A stretch of 37,707 nucleotides of DNA, taken from the NCBI GenBank assembly GCA_027621365.1, contig JAQCBH010000020.1, forward strand, positions 1 to 37,707. The letters are read 5' to 3'. The stretch's first letter is position 1. Every line of letters starts with the position of its first letter. This document shows positions 24,671 through 33,920 of this stretch, piece by piece. The DNA comes from Bacteroidota bacterium (GTDB lineage Bacteria > Bacteroidota > Bacteroidia > NS11-12g > UBA955). The notes below the pieces were generated by a model. It was not told where the DNA came from. It worked only from the letters and a program-made list of their open reading frames with translations, and searched no databases. A program made the translations under genes and the position numbers.

Positions 24671-26592
24671 GATCCCAGTTTAACGAAGTGCCAATAGGCT
24701 TTTTGCCCTTGGACAGTTCGCAAAACTAAGGTGTATCGACCGTTGCTCAAATGGGAGACATTGATTTTACCATTGTCCCAAGTGACGGGCATGAGGCGAC
24801 CCGCGCCATCTACTATCGCTACATCAGAAACAAGTTCAGCAGCAATTCCTTGAACGGTCAATTGATCGATGCAGGGATTGGGGTAGGCACTGATTTGCAA
24901 AATGGGCAGTTCCTCTTTTTCGAACAGGTATTCCTCTCGACCGCCCATCAGCATACGAATCATGGGTGTTCCTTTGATGCTGTAGTCAGCGCGCTCCCAG
25001 CTTCCGAGAAGGTTGTAAAACAAGTGCGGATTGGCCATTTGGTTATCATTGCTGAATCGGTAATTGTTGTCGTAACCGATATTCAGCACGAAGGGTAGGG
25101 CCTGCATCCATCCGACGTAATATTTGCCTTTGGGAAGGAACAATACAGAGTCGAAGAAGACATAGGAAAATTCATTGACCGAATCCCTGTATACCGGTGC
25201 GTCCATGAACCATTCGTACAGCAATTGATCTTGATTGTCTGGGCCGCTCAAAGGGGAAATGTCTTTCCAGATTCTCAGACGAAAACTCTTGGTACTAACA
25301 TCCGTTTTGCTTTGGTTGAACTGAATGGCCAGACCCCGCAACGAATCATCTTTGAAGGTGTTGAATTCCATGGCGAATTGACCTCTGATGTTGCCTAGAT
25401 GGGCGTAATCCAGACCAAACCCGCCTTCTGCACTGCCATCGTCATAAGCATACCAAGGTTGCACTTTTTGGGTGTATTCCCAACGGTTATTGCTCGTAGC
25501 CGAGTGGTACAGGATGGGTGTGCTGTCCCTGTTCTCTGGGTTGATTCGAATGTCAAATTTCAACTCAGGAGACAGTCCAGTTAAGGTATCAAATGAGGTC
25601 AGCTCAATGGTTTGGGTGTATTCACTAAGACCATCAATTTTGATGGAGTTCGAACTCAATGGCTTGGAATATATGGTTTGATCGTATTGGTTTTTGATAT
25701 CCAATTGGGTTCTGATGTTGACAGGGTCCACGCCAGAATTTCGAACCTTCATTTGTGTGCCAGAGCCTTGACTTTGAACGAGATTGACCGCGTAATGGCT
25801 GAAGGGGATGTTGTAGTAATCATTAAACAAACCGGGCTTGAAGTTGGAGATTCCTACATCGCGGATGTTTTGTTCTTGAAAACGACGGTTCTTGTTCAAT
25901 CGAATGTAGTCCAAGTTCCAATGATTCAGGTTTCCCGTTGATTTGGTGTAGTTGCAAAACCGGAACTGGAACGTGGAGGAAAAGAAGCGGTATTCCGCAA
26001 TGGCTACAAAATATTCTTTGGATACACTGGAACTTCCTGTCGCATTCCAAACGGTGACCCACTGACCAGTGGTAGTCTTGAATTGCAACAATAGGCTATC
26101 GGTTGATTCAGGGGAATCGCCCCAGCCGCCGAGTTCAACGAAGAAGCTCAAATACACGCTATCGCTGGGTTTGTAATTGACCGTAGTTGAACCGTCCTTG
26201 TAGAATTGCAGGTTGATGGGCTGACTGCAGAGTGTATCGGCGTAAGTACGGACATTTTGGTCCAGGGCTGAATAGGGTTGACCCCACTCGTCCAAATGAT
26301 CAAAAGTGGCCGATTGTATGTTCGGAAGCGATTGGGCAAATCCTGCGCTCAACCAAACTTGTCGCCCTGTCCAACGATTGGGATTTGGAGTATGGCTGTT
26401 TTCGGCGAAATCTTCGAAAAAGGGCAACGTTAGGGTGTCCTGAATTCCCCAAGAGATACTCTGGTAATTCAAGTTTGATGCAGTCCAGCGAGTGGACAAA
26501 GGAACTGTTTTCAATCCTTGACCCTGTAGGGTGGTGCACATGAGAAAGCAAAAAATGTACAGTTTTTGAATATTTCTAAGCACTGATCCCAT
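24667..26592 (-). CDS. Secreted protein with T9SS type A sorting domain
   Basis: A 641-residue protein with an N-terminal signal peptide (MGSVLRNIQKLYIFCFLMC, cleavage near QGQ), a large beta-rich body with jelly-roll-like adhesion features, and a C-terminal domain of about 75 residues beginning SAYPNPCIDQLTVQG and ending GRYTLVLRTVQGQKAYWHFVKL. YPNP..D.L at the start and a G.Y.L.....G....FVK pattern at the end mark a type A sorting domain for type IX secretion. It should be surface-anchored or released; no enzymatic motif is visible. The ATG at 26592 is preferred because it starts the signal peptide; the longer frame would overlap the PASTA gene. It fits with the SprE-like protein in this window. 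Confidence 0.88.
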   Translation of the reverse strand: MGSVLRNIQKLYIFCFLMCTTLQGQGLKTVPLSTRWTASNLNYQSISWGIQDTLTLPFFEDFAENSHTPNPNRWTGRQVWLSAGFAQSLPNIQSATFDHLDEWGQPYSALDQNVRTYADTLCSQPINLQFYKDGSTTVNYKPSDSVYLSFFVELGGWGDSPESTDSLLLQFKTTTGQWVTVWNATGSSSVSKEYFVAIAEYRFFSSTFQFRFCNYTKSTGNLNHWNLDYIRLNKNRRFQEQNIRDVGISNFKPGLFNDYYNIPFSHYAVNLVQSQGSGTQMKVRNSGVDPVNIRTQLDIKNQYDQTIYSKPLSSNSIKIDGLSEYTQTIELTSFDTLTGLSPELKFDIRINPENRDSTPILYHSATSNNRWEYTQKVQPWYAYDDGSAEGGFGLDYAHLGNIRGQFAMEFNTFKDDSLRGLAIQFNQSKTDVSTKSFRLRIWKDISPLSGPDNQDQLLYEWFMDAPVYRDSVNEFSYVFFDSVLFLPKGKYYVGWMQALPFVLNIGYDNNYRFSNDNQMANPHLFYNLLGSWERADYSIKGTPMIRMLMGGREEYLFEKEELPILQISAYPNPCIDQLTVQGIAAELVSDVAIVDGAGRLMPVTWDNGKINVSHLSNGRYTLVLRTVQGQKAYWHFVKLGS

Positions 26593-26659
26593 AATTAGGT
26601 ACCTTGATAACGCAATTTTTACTTGTTTATTATCTAAGTCGAATGATTTTAACCACCTC

Positions 26660-27229
26660 TCAATTAAGATTGGCCACATCATTTCCTGCACTATCAATAC
26701 TGGTTTGAACCACTTTGATTACCAATAAATCAATTTTAGATCCTATTGACAAGGATGTTCCAGTCTCAATGGGTTGCCCGTTATGAAATTGCCCTAAGAC
26801 AAGATTATTCCCCTCTGAGCTGAATTGATAACCAACATGTCCTAGTTTCAATCCTCGACTTTTCAATAATGCCTTACTCAGGGTTAAGCTTTGATCGATC
26901 AGACTTGGCATCCTGACTGTTGGTTTGGCTAAGGTGTTGATTGTTAAATATAAAACTCGTCCCTCTTTTACTTTTTCTTTGGCTAAGGGCAATTGGCTAA
27001 TAATGATGCCTGGTTTTTTTTCTGGAATGTATTGAGAGTCGATTATTGACATGATTAAATTCAATTCATTCAGAGCTTCTCGAGCTTTTTCAGGCATTAA
27101 ACCTGTTACGGACGGCACTTGGATTTCTTCACCATGACGGGTATAGGTTCCTAGGCCTAAATAAATCATGAGCAGTAGAAGGGCAAATGCCGCTCCTGCT
27201 AAGGCTAGGTTTTGTATCCAATTTTTCAT
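26660..27229 (-). CDS. PASTA-domain membrane protein
   Basis: A 189-residue protein with one N-terminal membrane helix (about 8-27) and two PASTA domains in the periplasm (about 35-98 and 105-172), each opening with a VPSVTGL- or MPSLIDQ-type start and a central Ala/Leu-rich helix. PASTA domains bind peptidoglycan stem peptides or antibiotics in other proteins. No kinase or transpeptidase domain is attached. It overlaps the tandem D-Ala-D-Ala ligase gene by ATGA. PASTA-ddl adjacency is common in Bacteroidota, supporting a link with wall precursor synthesis. The gene is visibly more A/T-rich than its neighbours. Confidence 0.9.
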   Translation of the reverse strand: MKNWIQNLALAGAAFALLLLMIYLGLGTYTRHGEEIQVPSVTGLMPEKAREALNELNLIMSIIDSQYIPEKKPGIIISQLPLAKEKVKEGRVLYLTINTLAKPTVRMPSLIDQSLTLSKALLKSRGLKLGHVGYQFSSEGNNLVLGQFHNGQPIETGTSLSIGSKIDLLVIKVVQTSIDSAGNDVANLN

Positions 27230-29916
27230 CCTTGAAGGGCCAGTCTCGCTTGTCCAAAGTTGAGTATTTCCCTTATGAATTCAAAGGGTTTGTAGCCATT
27301 TATAGAGGCTTGGTGGTAAATGCAGGTGGCCGGTGTCATTCCCGGTAGAGAATTGACTTCGATGATGACTGTTTCGACCTTGCCCGAATTCCAAATCTTC
27401 ACAAAAGCATCAATTCGGCAATACCCCGTTACATCCAAGCTTCGGGCTACAGATTCCAAGGTTTTGCGCACCTGTTCACTGATCTTGGATTGCTGTTCTG
27501 CATTCTTGGAAAAGCGAGGAGGAGTGAGGTTTTGCCCTTCTCCAGCCAAGAATTTTTCTTCCAGAGAGAGAATCTCGGATTCAGCCAATGATTCAGAGGG
27601 TTCGAATACCTCATAGCTCATCTCACCCTGAGGGTTGATATGGGTGAGCATGCCTCCCGTGATTTCCAAGAAATGATCGGCGTCTTCCTTGTCGATGAAT
27701 CGTTCAATGAGCAATTCGCTCTTGCGCGGAAACTCGTCGTTGATTTGGATGTTGAGGGAGCGCAACAAATCTGCGGGAATGGTCTCTTGGTCTCGGAAAA
27801 TAGCCGCCATGAAATCTTGAAGTTCCGGGGCAGATTTGATTTTTCGAACGGCCGCACTGCAACCGTCATCAGCCGGTTTGGCAATCAAAGGCAACCCAAA
27901 GTCTTGGCACAAAGTATGGGCCAGCTGCGAATCTGATTCCCATTCATGTTTGGATACCAGGCGATGGTCGGCGACCAAGAATCCCAACTCTCGCAACTTG
28001 CGATTGGTTTCGTATTTGTTGATGGTCAGAGCCGCTGAGTGGGCCAAACTGCCGTTGTGGTAGAGCCCGACTTTGGCCAAGTCTTGCTGCAAGGTTCCAT
28101 CTTCTCCGGGTCGGCCGTGTAGGGCGATGAAAACCCCATCAACCAGCTCTGACAATTCCTCCAGTGTGATGGTTTTGGGCTGGTGCAAGACGTGTTCAGA
28201 CGAAAAACGGGAAGCCCAGGCTTGGGAACTGTTTTGGATTCGGGTTAAAACGGCATTCTCTCGAAAGTTCATGAGCTGATTTCGAATGTCGTCGGCATTG
28301 TCTTTGAGCATCAAACTCAACGGCATTTCGATCAGTTGGTATGCAGTCGAGTCACCCGCCAAAAACAGGGGTATGGGTTCGAATTCTGCACTGCTGGCCA
28401 GTTTTTCAAATATGTTTCGGCCACTTTCCATGGAAATGTGACGTTCAAAACTGTACCCACCCATGATGACGGCAATCTTGCGTTTTTGGTCTCCCGATTG
28501 CTTGTTATCGTTGAGGGTGGATTGCAAAAGTTGAAGGCTTGGCATGAATTTCATCCCCGTCGGATGAGCCGCTATACGCGCCTTTAAACTTTGGTGAATG
28601 ATGAAAGTCAGGAATTGACTGGGATTGAGTCCCACTTCTGCCGCTTGATGAAAGAAGAAGGAACTGGGCATCATGCCACTGGTGGTGTTGGGGTCGTTCA
28701 GGAAAATGCGGCCGTCGTTTTGGACGAACCCATCGATGCGGGCGTAAACCTCAAACCCTAGTGCTATGTACAACTCGCAGCAGGCCGTTCGAATGGCCTC
28801 AAGATGAGCATCTTCTACCTCAATGGGTGTGACTTTTCGGCTCAGACCAGGCAGGTATTTGGAGCGGTAATCAAAGAGATCGCTGTTTTTGCGAATTTCA
28901 GTAGGGGGCAAAGCAAAGGGTTCTCCTTGCTGGTCGGCTACCACGATGCAACTGAATTCTTTGCCTTCAATCAAAGATTCTACCAGTACGACCGATTCGC
29001 TATCTGGAGACTCCAACCAAACATCGGCATTCGAGTTCATTTGGCTGTTGAGTGATTTCAAGAGTTCATCGGGTCGATAGATCCTTGCTCCATTCAATTC
29101 CAAGGGCAAGCCCAAACTGGATCGCAAATCCGTCAAATCCTTGACTCGTTCGATTTTTTGAAAATCGGAAAGGGCATTCCAATCGCTAGCCGTCAGTTTG
29201 AGTCGAAAGAACCCGGCATCGACCGCCTCTGCAAAATCCTCAAATGAGGCATTCTTCAATATGGAAACACCCAAGCTCGATCCTTGATGAGCGGGTTTGA
29301 CCACACAATGAGGCCCCAAATGATCCAAGACGCTCTGGAAATAAGCTTGGCGCTGGGGAATATCCCATTGCATCCAATCAGAGCGCTGCAAGGTTTGGTA
29401 TTGGTTCACGTACAAACCCAATTCGGTTTGCCAAGCCTTTTGTCTCTGCTTGTTGATGCCCATAGCTGATGGGAAAATGCCTGATCCGCTGTAGGGGATT
29501 CCCAACCATTCCAACATTCCTTGAATGCTGCCGTCTTCACCGCCGGTTCCGTGCAAGGCCAAAAATACAAAATCGACCCTCTCGCGCAATTCAGCTGGCT
29601 CAATGGGGCGTCCCAAGGGTTGAAGCCATTCCAATTCCTGCTGTCTGGAGCTAGGGCGCAAGCTTTCGGCGTAAACCTGAAAGCCGTGGGGCAAGTCGGG
29701 TAGGTGGCTGACCGGAGGGTAAAAGTCCCGAATGCTGCCTTTGTAGACCAAAGGCCAATCCAGGAGAACAAGATTGCCAAACGAATCGACAAACACAGGA
29801 ATGGCTTCGAAGAGCCCCTTGTCTAGGTTGTCATAAACGGTTCGCCCGCCGGCGAATGAAACTTCGCGTTCTCGGCTGCTGCCTCCAAACAAAATGGCGA
29901 TTCGCAACTTGCTCAT
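27226..29916 (-). CDS. ddl: Tandem D-alanine-D-alanine ligase, two ATP-grasp modules
   Basis: An 896-residue chain with two complete D-Ala-D-Ala ligase modules (about 1-450 and 478-896), where the family normally has one module of 300-370. Both keep the N-terminal GGxSxER.(V/I)S (11-20; 486-495), an HGxxGEDG loop (122-129; 600-607) and the Asp of RIDxF (395; 836). Module 1 has the canonical ATP loop KPAHQGSSLGV (207-217) and omega-loop Lys-Tyr (353-354), but Asp408 replaces the metal-binding Glu and SGMM replaces PGMT. Module 2 has canonical IEVNSLPGMTP (852-862), but a changed ATP loop (GCSAAV, 685-690) and EKF (Phe789) where Lys-Tyr is expected. Each also has an extra helical insertion. The ATG at 29916 is supported by a TAAATTTG box six bases upstream; frame upstream of it lacks homology. 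Confidence 0.9.
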   Translation of the reverse strand: MSKLRIAILFGGSSREREVSFAGGRTVYDNLDKGLFEAIPVFVDSFGNLVLLDWPLVYKGSIRDFYPPVSHLPDLPHGFQVYAESLRPSSRQQELEWLQPLGRPIEPAELRERVDFVFLALHGTGGEDGSIQGMLEWLGIPYSGSGIFPSAMGINKQRQKAWQTELGLYVNQYQTLQRSDWMQWDIPQRQAYFQSVLDHLGPHCVVKPAHQGSSLGVSILKNASFEDFAEAVDAGFFRLKLTASDWNALSDFQKIERVKDLTDLRSSLGLPLELNGARIYRPDELLKSLNSQMNSNADVWLESPDSESVVLVESLIEGKEFSCIVVADQQGEPFALPPTEIRKNSDLFDYRSKYLPGLSRKVTPIEVEDAHLEAIRTACCELYIALGFEVYARIDGFVQNDGRIFLNDPNTTSGMMPSSFFFHQAAEVGLNPSQFLTFIIHQSLKARIAAHPTGMKFMPSLQLLQSTLNDNKQSGDQKRKIAVIMGGYSFERHISMESGRNIFEKLASSAEFEPIPLFLAGDSTAYQLIEMPLSLMLKDNADDIRNQLMNFRENAVLTRIQNSSQAWASRFSSEHVLHQPKTITLEELSELVDGVFIALHGRPGEDGTLQQDLAKVGLYHNGSLAHSAALTINKYETNRKLRELGFLVADHRLVSKHEWESDSQLAHTLCQDFGLPLIAKPADDGCSAAVRKIKSAPELQDFMAAIFRDQETIPADLLRSLNIQINDEFPRKSELLIERFIDKEDADHFLEITGGMLTHINPQGEMSYEVFEPSESLAESEILSLEEKFLAGEGQNLTPPRFSKNAEQQSKISEQVRKTLESVARSLDVTGYCRIDAFVKIWNSGKVETVIIEVNSLPGMTPATCIYHQASINGYKPFEFIREILNFGQARLALQG

Positions 29917-29922
29917 TGCATA

Positions 29923-29930
29923 CAAATTTA
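29923..29930 (-). promoter_or_regulatory. -7 box six bases before tandem ddl
   Basis: TAAATTTG, six bases, ATG on the minus strand. It fixes the start of the ligase at 29916 and excludes the longer open frame that begins at 30075. Confidence 0.55.
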
Positions 29931-30011
29931 GGGGAGTGGGACAGGTCTTGCTTTCATCGATTCCCACAGGGTTCGACGGTGTCCAAATTGAATCGATAAA
30001 GAATTTCCCGG

Positions 30012-30038
30012 TTTGCATGGGTAGAATCACGAACTTTG
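30012..30038 (+). promoter_or_regulatory. Promoter of aminopeptidase-pdxA operon
   Basis: TTTG at 30012-30015 and GAACTTTG at 30031-30038 (one mismatch to TAnnTTTG), spaced 15 bases, slightly short. The box ends four bases before the ATG at 30043. Confidence 0.4.
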
Positions 30039-30042
30039 AGCA

Positions 30043-31431
30043 ATGGCAAATCGAATTGTTTTTTCGTCCCATCAAGAAGGCCTGAAAAGCGCTTGGCCCG
30101 CGGGCATCGCATTCCCTGACGATTGGAAAGTGGGCAGCTGGAGAGACTGCATTGAAACCAGTCGATATACGGCCTTTGTTTTCACGAGCGAAAACCCGAC
30201 TTCAAAAGAATTGGAGGAGCTGCGTAGAGCGGGCAATGCGATGGCTGCCAAGTACCACGGGGCTACTGCCTTTGGCTTGGTGGAGAGCCATATGCCGGAA
30301 GTCGAAGTTTCCACTTCGCATTTGGAGTCTTTGAAGGCCTTTCACGAAGGATTTATTCTGGGGCAATACCGTTTCAAATTGGGTCAAGACCGCCCAGCGG
30401 CGCAAAGCCCACAATGGCCCGATAGCTTGACCAACGACATGCATGCGGTTTCAACCCTTTGTGAATCGGTGTTTTGGGCTCGTGATTTGGTGAATTTGCC
30501 CTATTCTCATTTGAACACCGAAATGCTCTCCCAGCAATTCATAAACCGAGGAAAAGTACGCGGATTCGAGGTTGAAGTTTGGGGCGAAAGCAAGATTGCT
30601 TCCCAGAAAATGGGTGGATTGCTCGGTGTGAACCAGGGCAGCCAATTGCCTCCCGCCTTTCATATTTTGGAATACAAATCACCCAAGGCCATCAACGAGA
30701 GACCCTTTGTGTTGGTAGGAAAAGGTGTGGTTTTTGACACCGGCGGATTGAGCTTGAAACCTACGCCCAATAGCATGGATTTGATGAAGTGCGACATGGC
30801 CGGAGCGGCATCAGTGGCCGCTGCGATCGATGCCCTTGCTGCCACTCAAGCCCCCATACATGCGATTGCCTTGGTGCCCGCAACCGACAACCGTCCTGGA
30901 GAACAGGCCCTGTGTCCAGGTGATGTGATCACCATTTCAGATGGAACGACGGTAGAGGTTTTGAATACCGATGCTGAAGGGCGTTTGATCCTGGCCGATG
31001 CCTTGAGTTACGCCGCCAAATTGAATCCTGAATTTGTTGTAGACGTCGCTACCTTAACTGGGGCAGCAGCTCGCGCTTTGGGTCCCTATGGTGCGGCCTT
31101 GATGGCGCATGCTCCCGAGCGATTGGTGAAGGCTATCAAAGAGTCAGGCGAACAGGTTTTTGAACGTTTGGTGGAATTGCCTTTGTGGCCTGAGTTTGAC
31201 GATGAAATCAAAAGCGATATTGCCGATTTGAAAAACCTCGGCAAGGCTGAAGGTGGTGCTCAATCGGCGGGAGCCTTTTTGAAACACTTCGCTCCCTACG
31301 CTTGGATGCATTTGGATATTGCTGGCCCCGCATTCTTATCTGGAGCCCGCCATTACCAGCCCAAAGGAGGAACAGGATTTTCTGTACGACTCTTGGTCAA
31401 TTTCCTAACTTCGCAACTCAAACATGACTAA
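30043..31431 (+). CDS. M17 leucyl aminopeptidase family protein
   Basis: A 462-residue cytosolic metallo-aminopeptidase that removes N-terminal residues from peptides. The C-terminal catalytic domain is intact: VGKGVVFDTGGLSLKP (metal Asp and catalytic Lys), MKCDMAGAA (second metal Asp) and NTDAEGRL (metal Asp/Glu and catalytic Arg), the M17 signature. The N-terminal macro-like domain (1-150) is divergent, as is usual, and is thought to mediate hexamer assembly. It overlaps pdxA by eight bases and is divergent from the tandem ddl gene. Confidence 0.93.
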   Translation: MANRIVFSSHQEGLKSAWPAGIAFPDDWKVGSWRDCIETSRYTAFVFTSENPTSKELEELRRAGNAMAAKYHGATAFGLVESHMPEVEVSTSHLESLKAFHEGFILGQYRFKLGQDRPAAQSPQWPDSLTNDMHAVSTLCESVFWARDLVNLPYSHLNTEMLSQQFINRGKVRGFEVEVWGESKIASQKMGGLLGVNQGSQLPPAFHILEYKSPKAINERPFVLVGKGVVFDTGGLSLKPTPNSMDLMKCDMAGAASVAAAIDALAATQAPIHAIALVPATDNRPGEQALCPGDVITISDGTTVEVLNTDAEGRLILADALSYAAKLNPEFVVDVATLTGAAARALGPYGAALMAHAPERLVKAIKESGEQVFERLVELPLWPEFDDEIKSDIADLKNLGKAEGGAQSAGAFLKHFAPYAWMHLDIAGPAFLSGARHYQPKGGTGFSVRLLVNFLTSQLKHD

Positions 31432-32482
31432 AGTCAAATTGGCCATTTCCCAAGGGGATCCCAACGGAATCGGCATGGAACTCATACTTCGACTGTTCGC
31501 CGATGCTTCGGTGTACAAATACTGCATCCCCGTTTTGTATGGCAGTGTCAAAACCTTCGTGCATTACAAGAAGATGCTGGGATTGGAAGAACCACGCTAT
31601 CATCTCATTCACTCATCTGATGAGGCCGTAGAGAACAAATTGAACTTGATTCCCTGTGGAGATGACGAGTTTGTTCCCGAGCCTGGAACACCCTCGGGTG
31701 CCGCTGGTGCTATGGCTTTTGCCGCTTTGGAGAAAATGGTTTCGGAGGCGCACAAAGTGGATGCCCTGCTCACCGCTCCCTTGGACAAATCAACGGTGGC
31801 CGAATCGGTTCCCGGATTTACGGGTCATACAGGCTACTTAGCCGCCGAAATGGGCGCTGCCAGCCATGCCATGATGTTGGTCAGTGAAGATTTGCGCGTG
31901 GCTCTGGCCACCGAACACATTCCCGTTACGGAACTGGGCAAACACTTGAATACTGATTCATTGGTCGCCAAATTGGAACTCATGCAAACCGCATTGAAAG
32001 AAGATTTTGGCTTGACCAAACCCCGAATTGCGGTTTTGGGTTTGAATCCGCATGCTGGGGATAACGGCCTGCTGGGCAAAGAAGAGCAATCCATCATCAA
32101 GCCCGCTATTCAAACTCTGTTTGATCGGGGTCGTTTGGTGTACGGTCCCTATTCAGCCGACGCCTTCTTTGGCGGGGGGCAGTACAAGGCATTTGATGCC
32201 GTTCTGGCCATGTACCACGACCAGGGATTGGTTGGGTTCAAAACCCTGGCTTTCCACGAGGGCGTCAATGTGACGGTCGGTTTGCCTGTGGTTCGCACCA
32301 GCCCTGATCACGGAACAGCCTACGATTTGGCCGGTAAAAACCAAGCGAGCTTAGAGAGCTTCCAATCAGCCTTGTTTGAAGCCATTCATTTGGTTCGCCG
32401 TCGACTTCAATTTGCCGAAGATTACGATAATTCGCTGCCATTCGCCGAGTTGAGACGCGAGCGATTCCGCATCGACTTTTAA
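31424..32482 (+). CDS. pdxA: 4-hydroxythreonine-4-phosphate dehydrogenase
   Basis: A 352-residue PdxA, an NAD-dependent dehydrogenase of the DXP-dependent pyridoxal phosphate pathway. SQGDPNGIGMEL opens the protein; TAPLDKSTV, GFTGHTGYLA (metal His), LNPHAGDNGLLG (metal His), YGPYSADAFF and YHDQGLVGFK (metal His) follow in the family order, ending in VRTSPDHGTAYDLAGK. Length is normal. The product PLP is the cofactor of SpeA in this window, but they are in separate units. The stop codon interlocks with that of the convergent hydrolase within TTAA. Confidence 0.95.
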   Translation: MTKVKLAISQGDPNGIGMELILRLFADASVYKYCIPVLYGSVKTFVHYKKMLGLEEPRYHLIHSSDEAVENKLNLIPCGDDEFVPEPGTPSGAAGAMAFAALEKMVSEAHKVDALLTAPLDKSTVAESVPGFTGHTGYLAAEMGAASHAMMLVSEDLRVALATEHIPVTELGKHLNTDSLVAKLELMQTALKEDFGLTKPRIAVLGLNPHAGDNGLLGKEEQSIIKPAIQTLFDRGRLVYGPYSADAFFGGGQYKAFDAVLAMYHDQGLVGFKTLAFHEGVNVTVGLPVVRTSPDHGTAYDLAGKNQASLESFQSALFEAIHLVRRRLQFAEDYDNSLPFAELRRERFRIDF

Positions 32483-33897
32483 GGATTCTGTTTCAACAAC
32501 CATTCGCAAACGGCCTGAATGGCATCTTCGCCGATGGTGGTTTCGATTTGGAAGTATTCGTCAACGGTGCAGCTGTTGCAGGGTTGCAATAGATGATTGT
32601 AGCCAGCGAGTTCTACGTATTCGATTTTTTGGCTATTGGCCAAGGCAATCGCTTTCAATTCGTTCGCTTGCACTTGAACATCGTTTGATCCCTGAACCCA
32701 TAAAATGGGGCTTTGAGCAGATTGGATATCGATAAGAGGATCAAATGAAATGAAATCCAGCATAAAGCCCTCTATTTGTTTGTATTGAGCCGATAGGTAA
32801 GCGGGCATATCGCGAATGCCCAATTTCTGGAATGCCTTGCGGATGGCTTTTGGGTGAGAGCAGGAGGCCCAGACTTGTTCAACCGATTCGATCCATTCCT
32901 CTTCAGAGGTTTGTATGCTTCTGTTTAAGGAAAGTTGAATGAGTTGGTCGTGCATGGCCATGAAGTCTTCGGTCAAGCTCGAATCTTTCAATACCACCAT
33001 GGATGAGGCGAAATTCTGTTCGCGGTTGACTTTGAGGCCACTGTAAGCCCAGGGTGAAAGGCCGATGGCACCTTTTACTCCCGGATGGTTTTGGGCCAGC
33101 AAATGCGTTGCTATGGCAGCCCCTTGGCTATGCCCTATCAAGTAAATGGGTAGGCCGGAGCTGTCTGAGTTCCAACCCGATTCGGCTTGAGACTGAACGG
33201 CTTTGATGTAAGCCAAGCCATCGCTGAACAAATCGTTGAGGCGAGTGTTTTGGATGGCTGCAGCTTGCCCAATGGTCAATCCCGCACCGCGGTCGTCTAC
33301 CCGTAAAACGGCAAATCCCAGTCGGGTGAGGGTGTCAGCCCAAACGGCAAAAGGAACGTGTTCGCCGATTCGCTCGTCTCGGTCTTGAGTGCCCGAACCG
33401 CTAAATAACACGATACAGGCTCGGGCTTTTTGTTTGGGGTAGGTGAAGGTTCCGGCAAATCGTATTCTCCCGTCCAGGCTGTGAAATTGCACTTCGCGGG
33501 TTCCGTAAGGGAAGGGCGCCTTGGGCGTTTGCGGCAATGGCTGGTCTAGGCGCTTGGCCAAGGCTAAAGGGAAGGAACGCCCTGCTTGAGTAAAGGTTCC
33601 TATGAGGCTATCGCCTTGAAATTGGGCCTCGTATTGAATGTTGAAGGCAGACAGGGCTATGCGAAGACTCTTGCCTTTTACGCTGCATTCATCAGCGGGA
33701 ATGCGTGATGCTCCCTGCATGGGCACACTCATATAGGCTTTGGTCGAAGGGCTATCGACCAGGTGGAAGGTGAGGGTCAAACGAGTGCCAAATGCATTCA
33801 GTTCTCCGGTCCAATTTCCCACAAACCATGGCTGGGTTTGAGCCCATAAACTGGAGCTAAGGGCGAAAGCCAAGAGAGCGATCAATCGATGCAGCAT
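32479..33897 (-). CDS. Exported alpha/beta hydrolase
   Basis: A 472-residue protein with a signal peptide (MLHRLIALLAFALSSSLWAQ), an N-terminal beta-rich domain (about 22-115) and an alpha/beta hydrolase domain related to S33/dienelactone-type serine hydrolases. The nucleophile is the Ser in IGHSQGAAI, DDRGAG lies in the preceding conserved strand, the acid is probably the Asp in QGSNDVQV, and the His is in GYNHLLQP. Its substrate, an ester or peptide in the periplasm or beyond, cannot be told. The ATG at 33897 is selected by the signal peptide and by TACCTTTG ending four bases upstream; the longer frame runs into the divergent gene. Confidence 0.88.
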   Translation of the reverse strand: MLHRLIALLAFALSSSLWAQTQPWFVGNWTGELNAFGTRLTLTFHLVDSPSTKAYMSVPMQGASRIPADECSVKGKSLRIALSAFNIQYEAQFQGDSLIGTFTQAGRSFPLALAKRLDQPLPQTPKAPFPYGTREVQFHSLDGRIRFAGTFTYPKQKARACIVLFSGSGTQDRDERIGEHVPFAVWADTLTRLGFAVLRVDDRGAGLTIGQAAAIQNTRLNDLFSDGLAYIKAVQSQAESGWNSDSSGLPIYLIGHSQGAAIATHLLAQNHPGVKGAIGLSPWAYSGLKVNREQNFASSMVVLKDSSLTEDFMAMHDQLIQLSLNRSIQTSEEEWIESVEQVWASCSHPKAIRKAFQKLGIRDMPAYLSAQYKQIEGFMLDFISFDPLIDIQSAQSPILWVQGSNDVQVQANELKAIALANSQKIEYVELAGYNHLLQPCNSCTVDEYFQIETTIGEDAIQAVCEWLLKQNP

Positions 33898-33901
33898 AGT
33901 G

Positions 33902-33920
33902 CAAAGGTATTGTATCTTCG
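33902..33920. promoter_or_regulatory. Overlapping divergent promoters
   Basis: The 30 bases between the hydrolase ATG (33897, minus) and methyltransferase ATG (33928, plus) hold TACCTTTG on the minus strand (33909-33902) and TATCTTCG on the plus strand (33913-33920), three bases apart. The -33 regions must lie within the opposite genes. Confidence 0.45.

Noticed and set aside
26593-26697. Longer start for the T9SS cargo protein
   Set aside because: It would put 35 charged residues before the signal peptide and overlap the PASTA gene end.
29917-30075. N-terminal extension of the tandem ligase
   Set aside because: The extra 53 residues lack homology, and the -7 box lies between them and the ATG at 29916.
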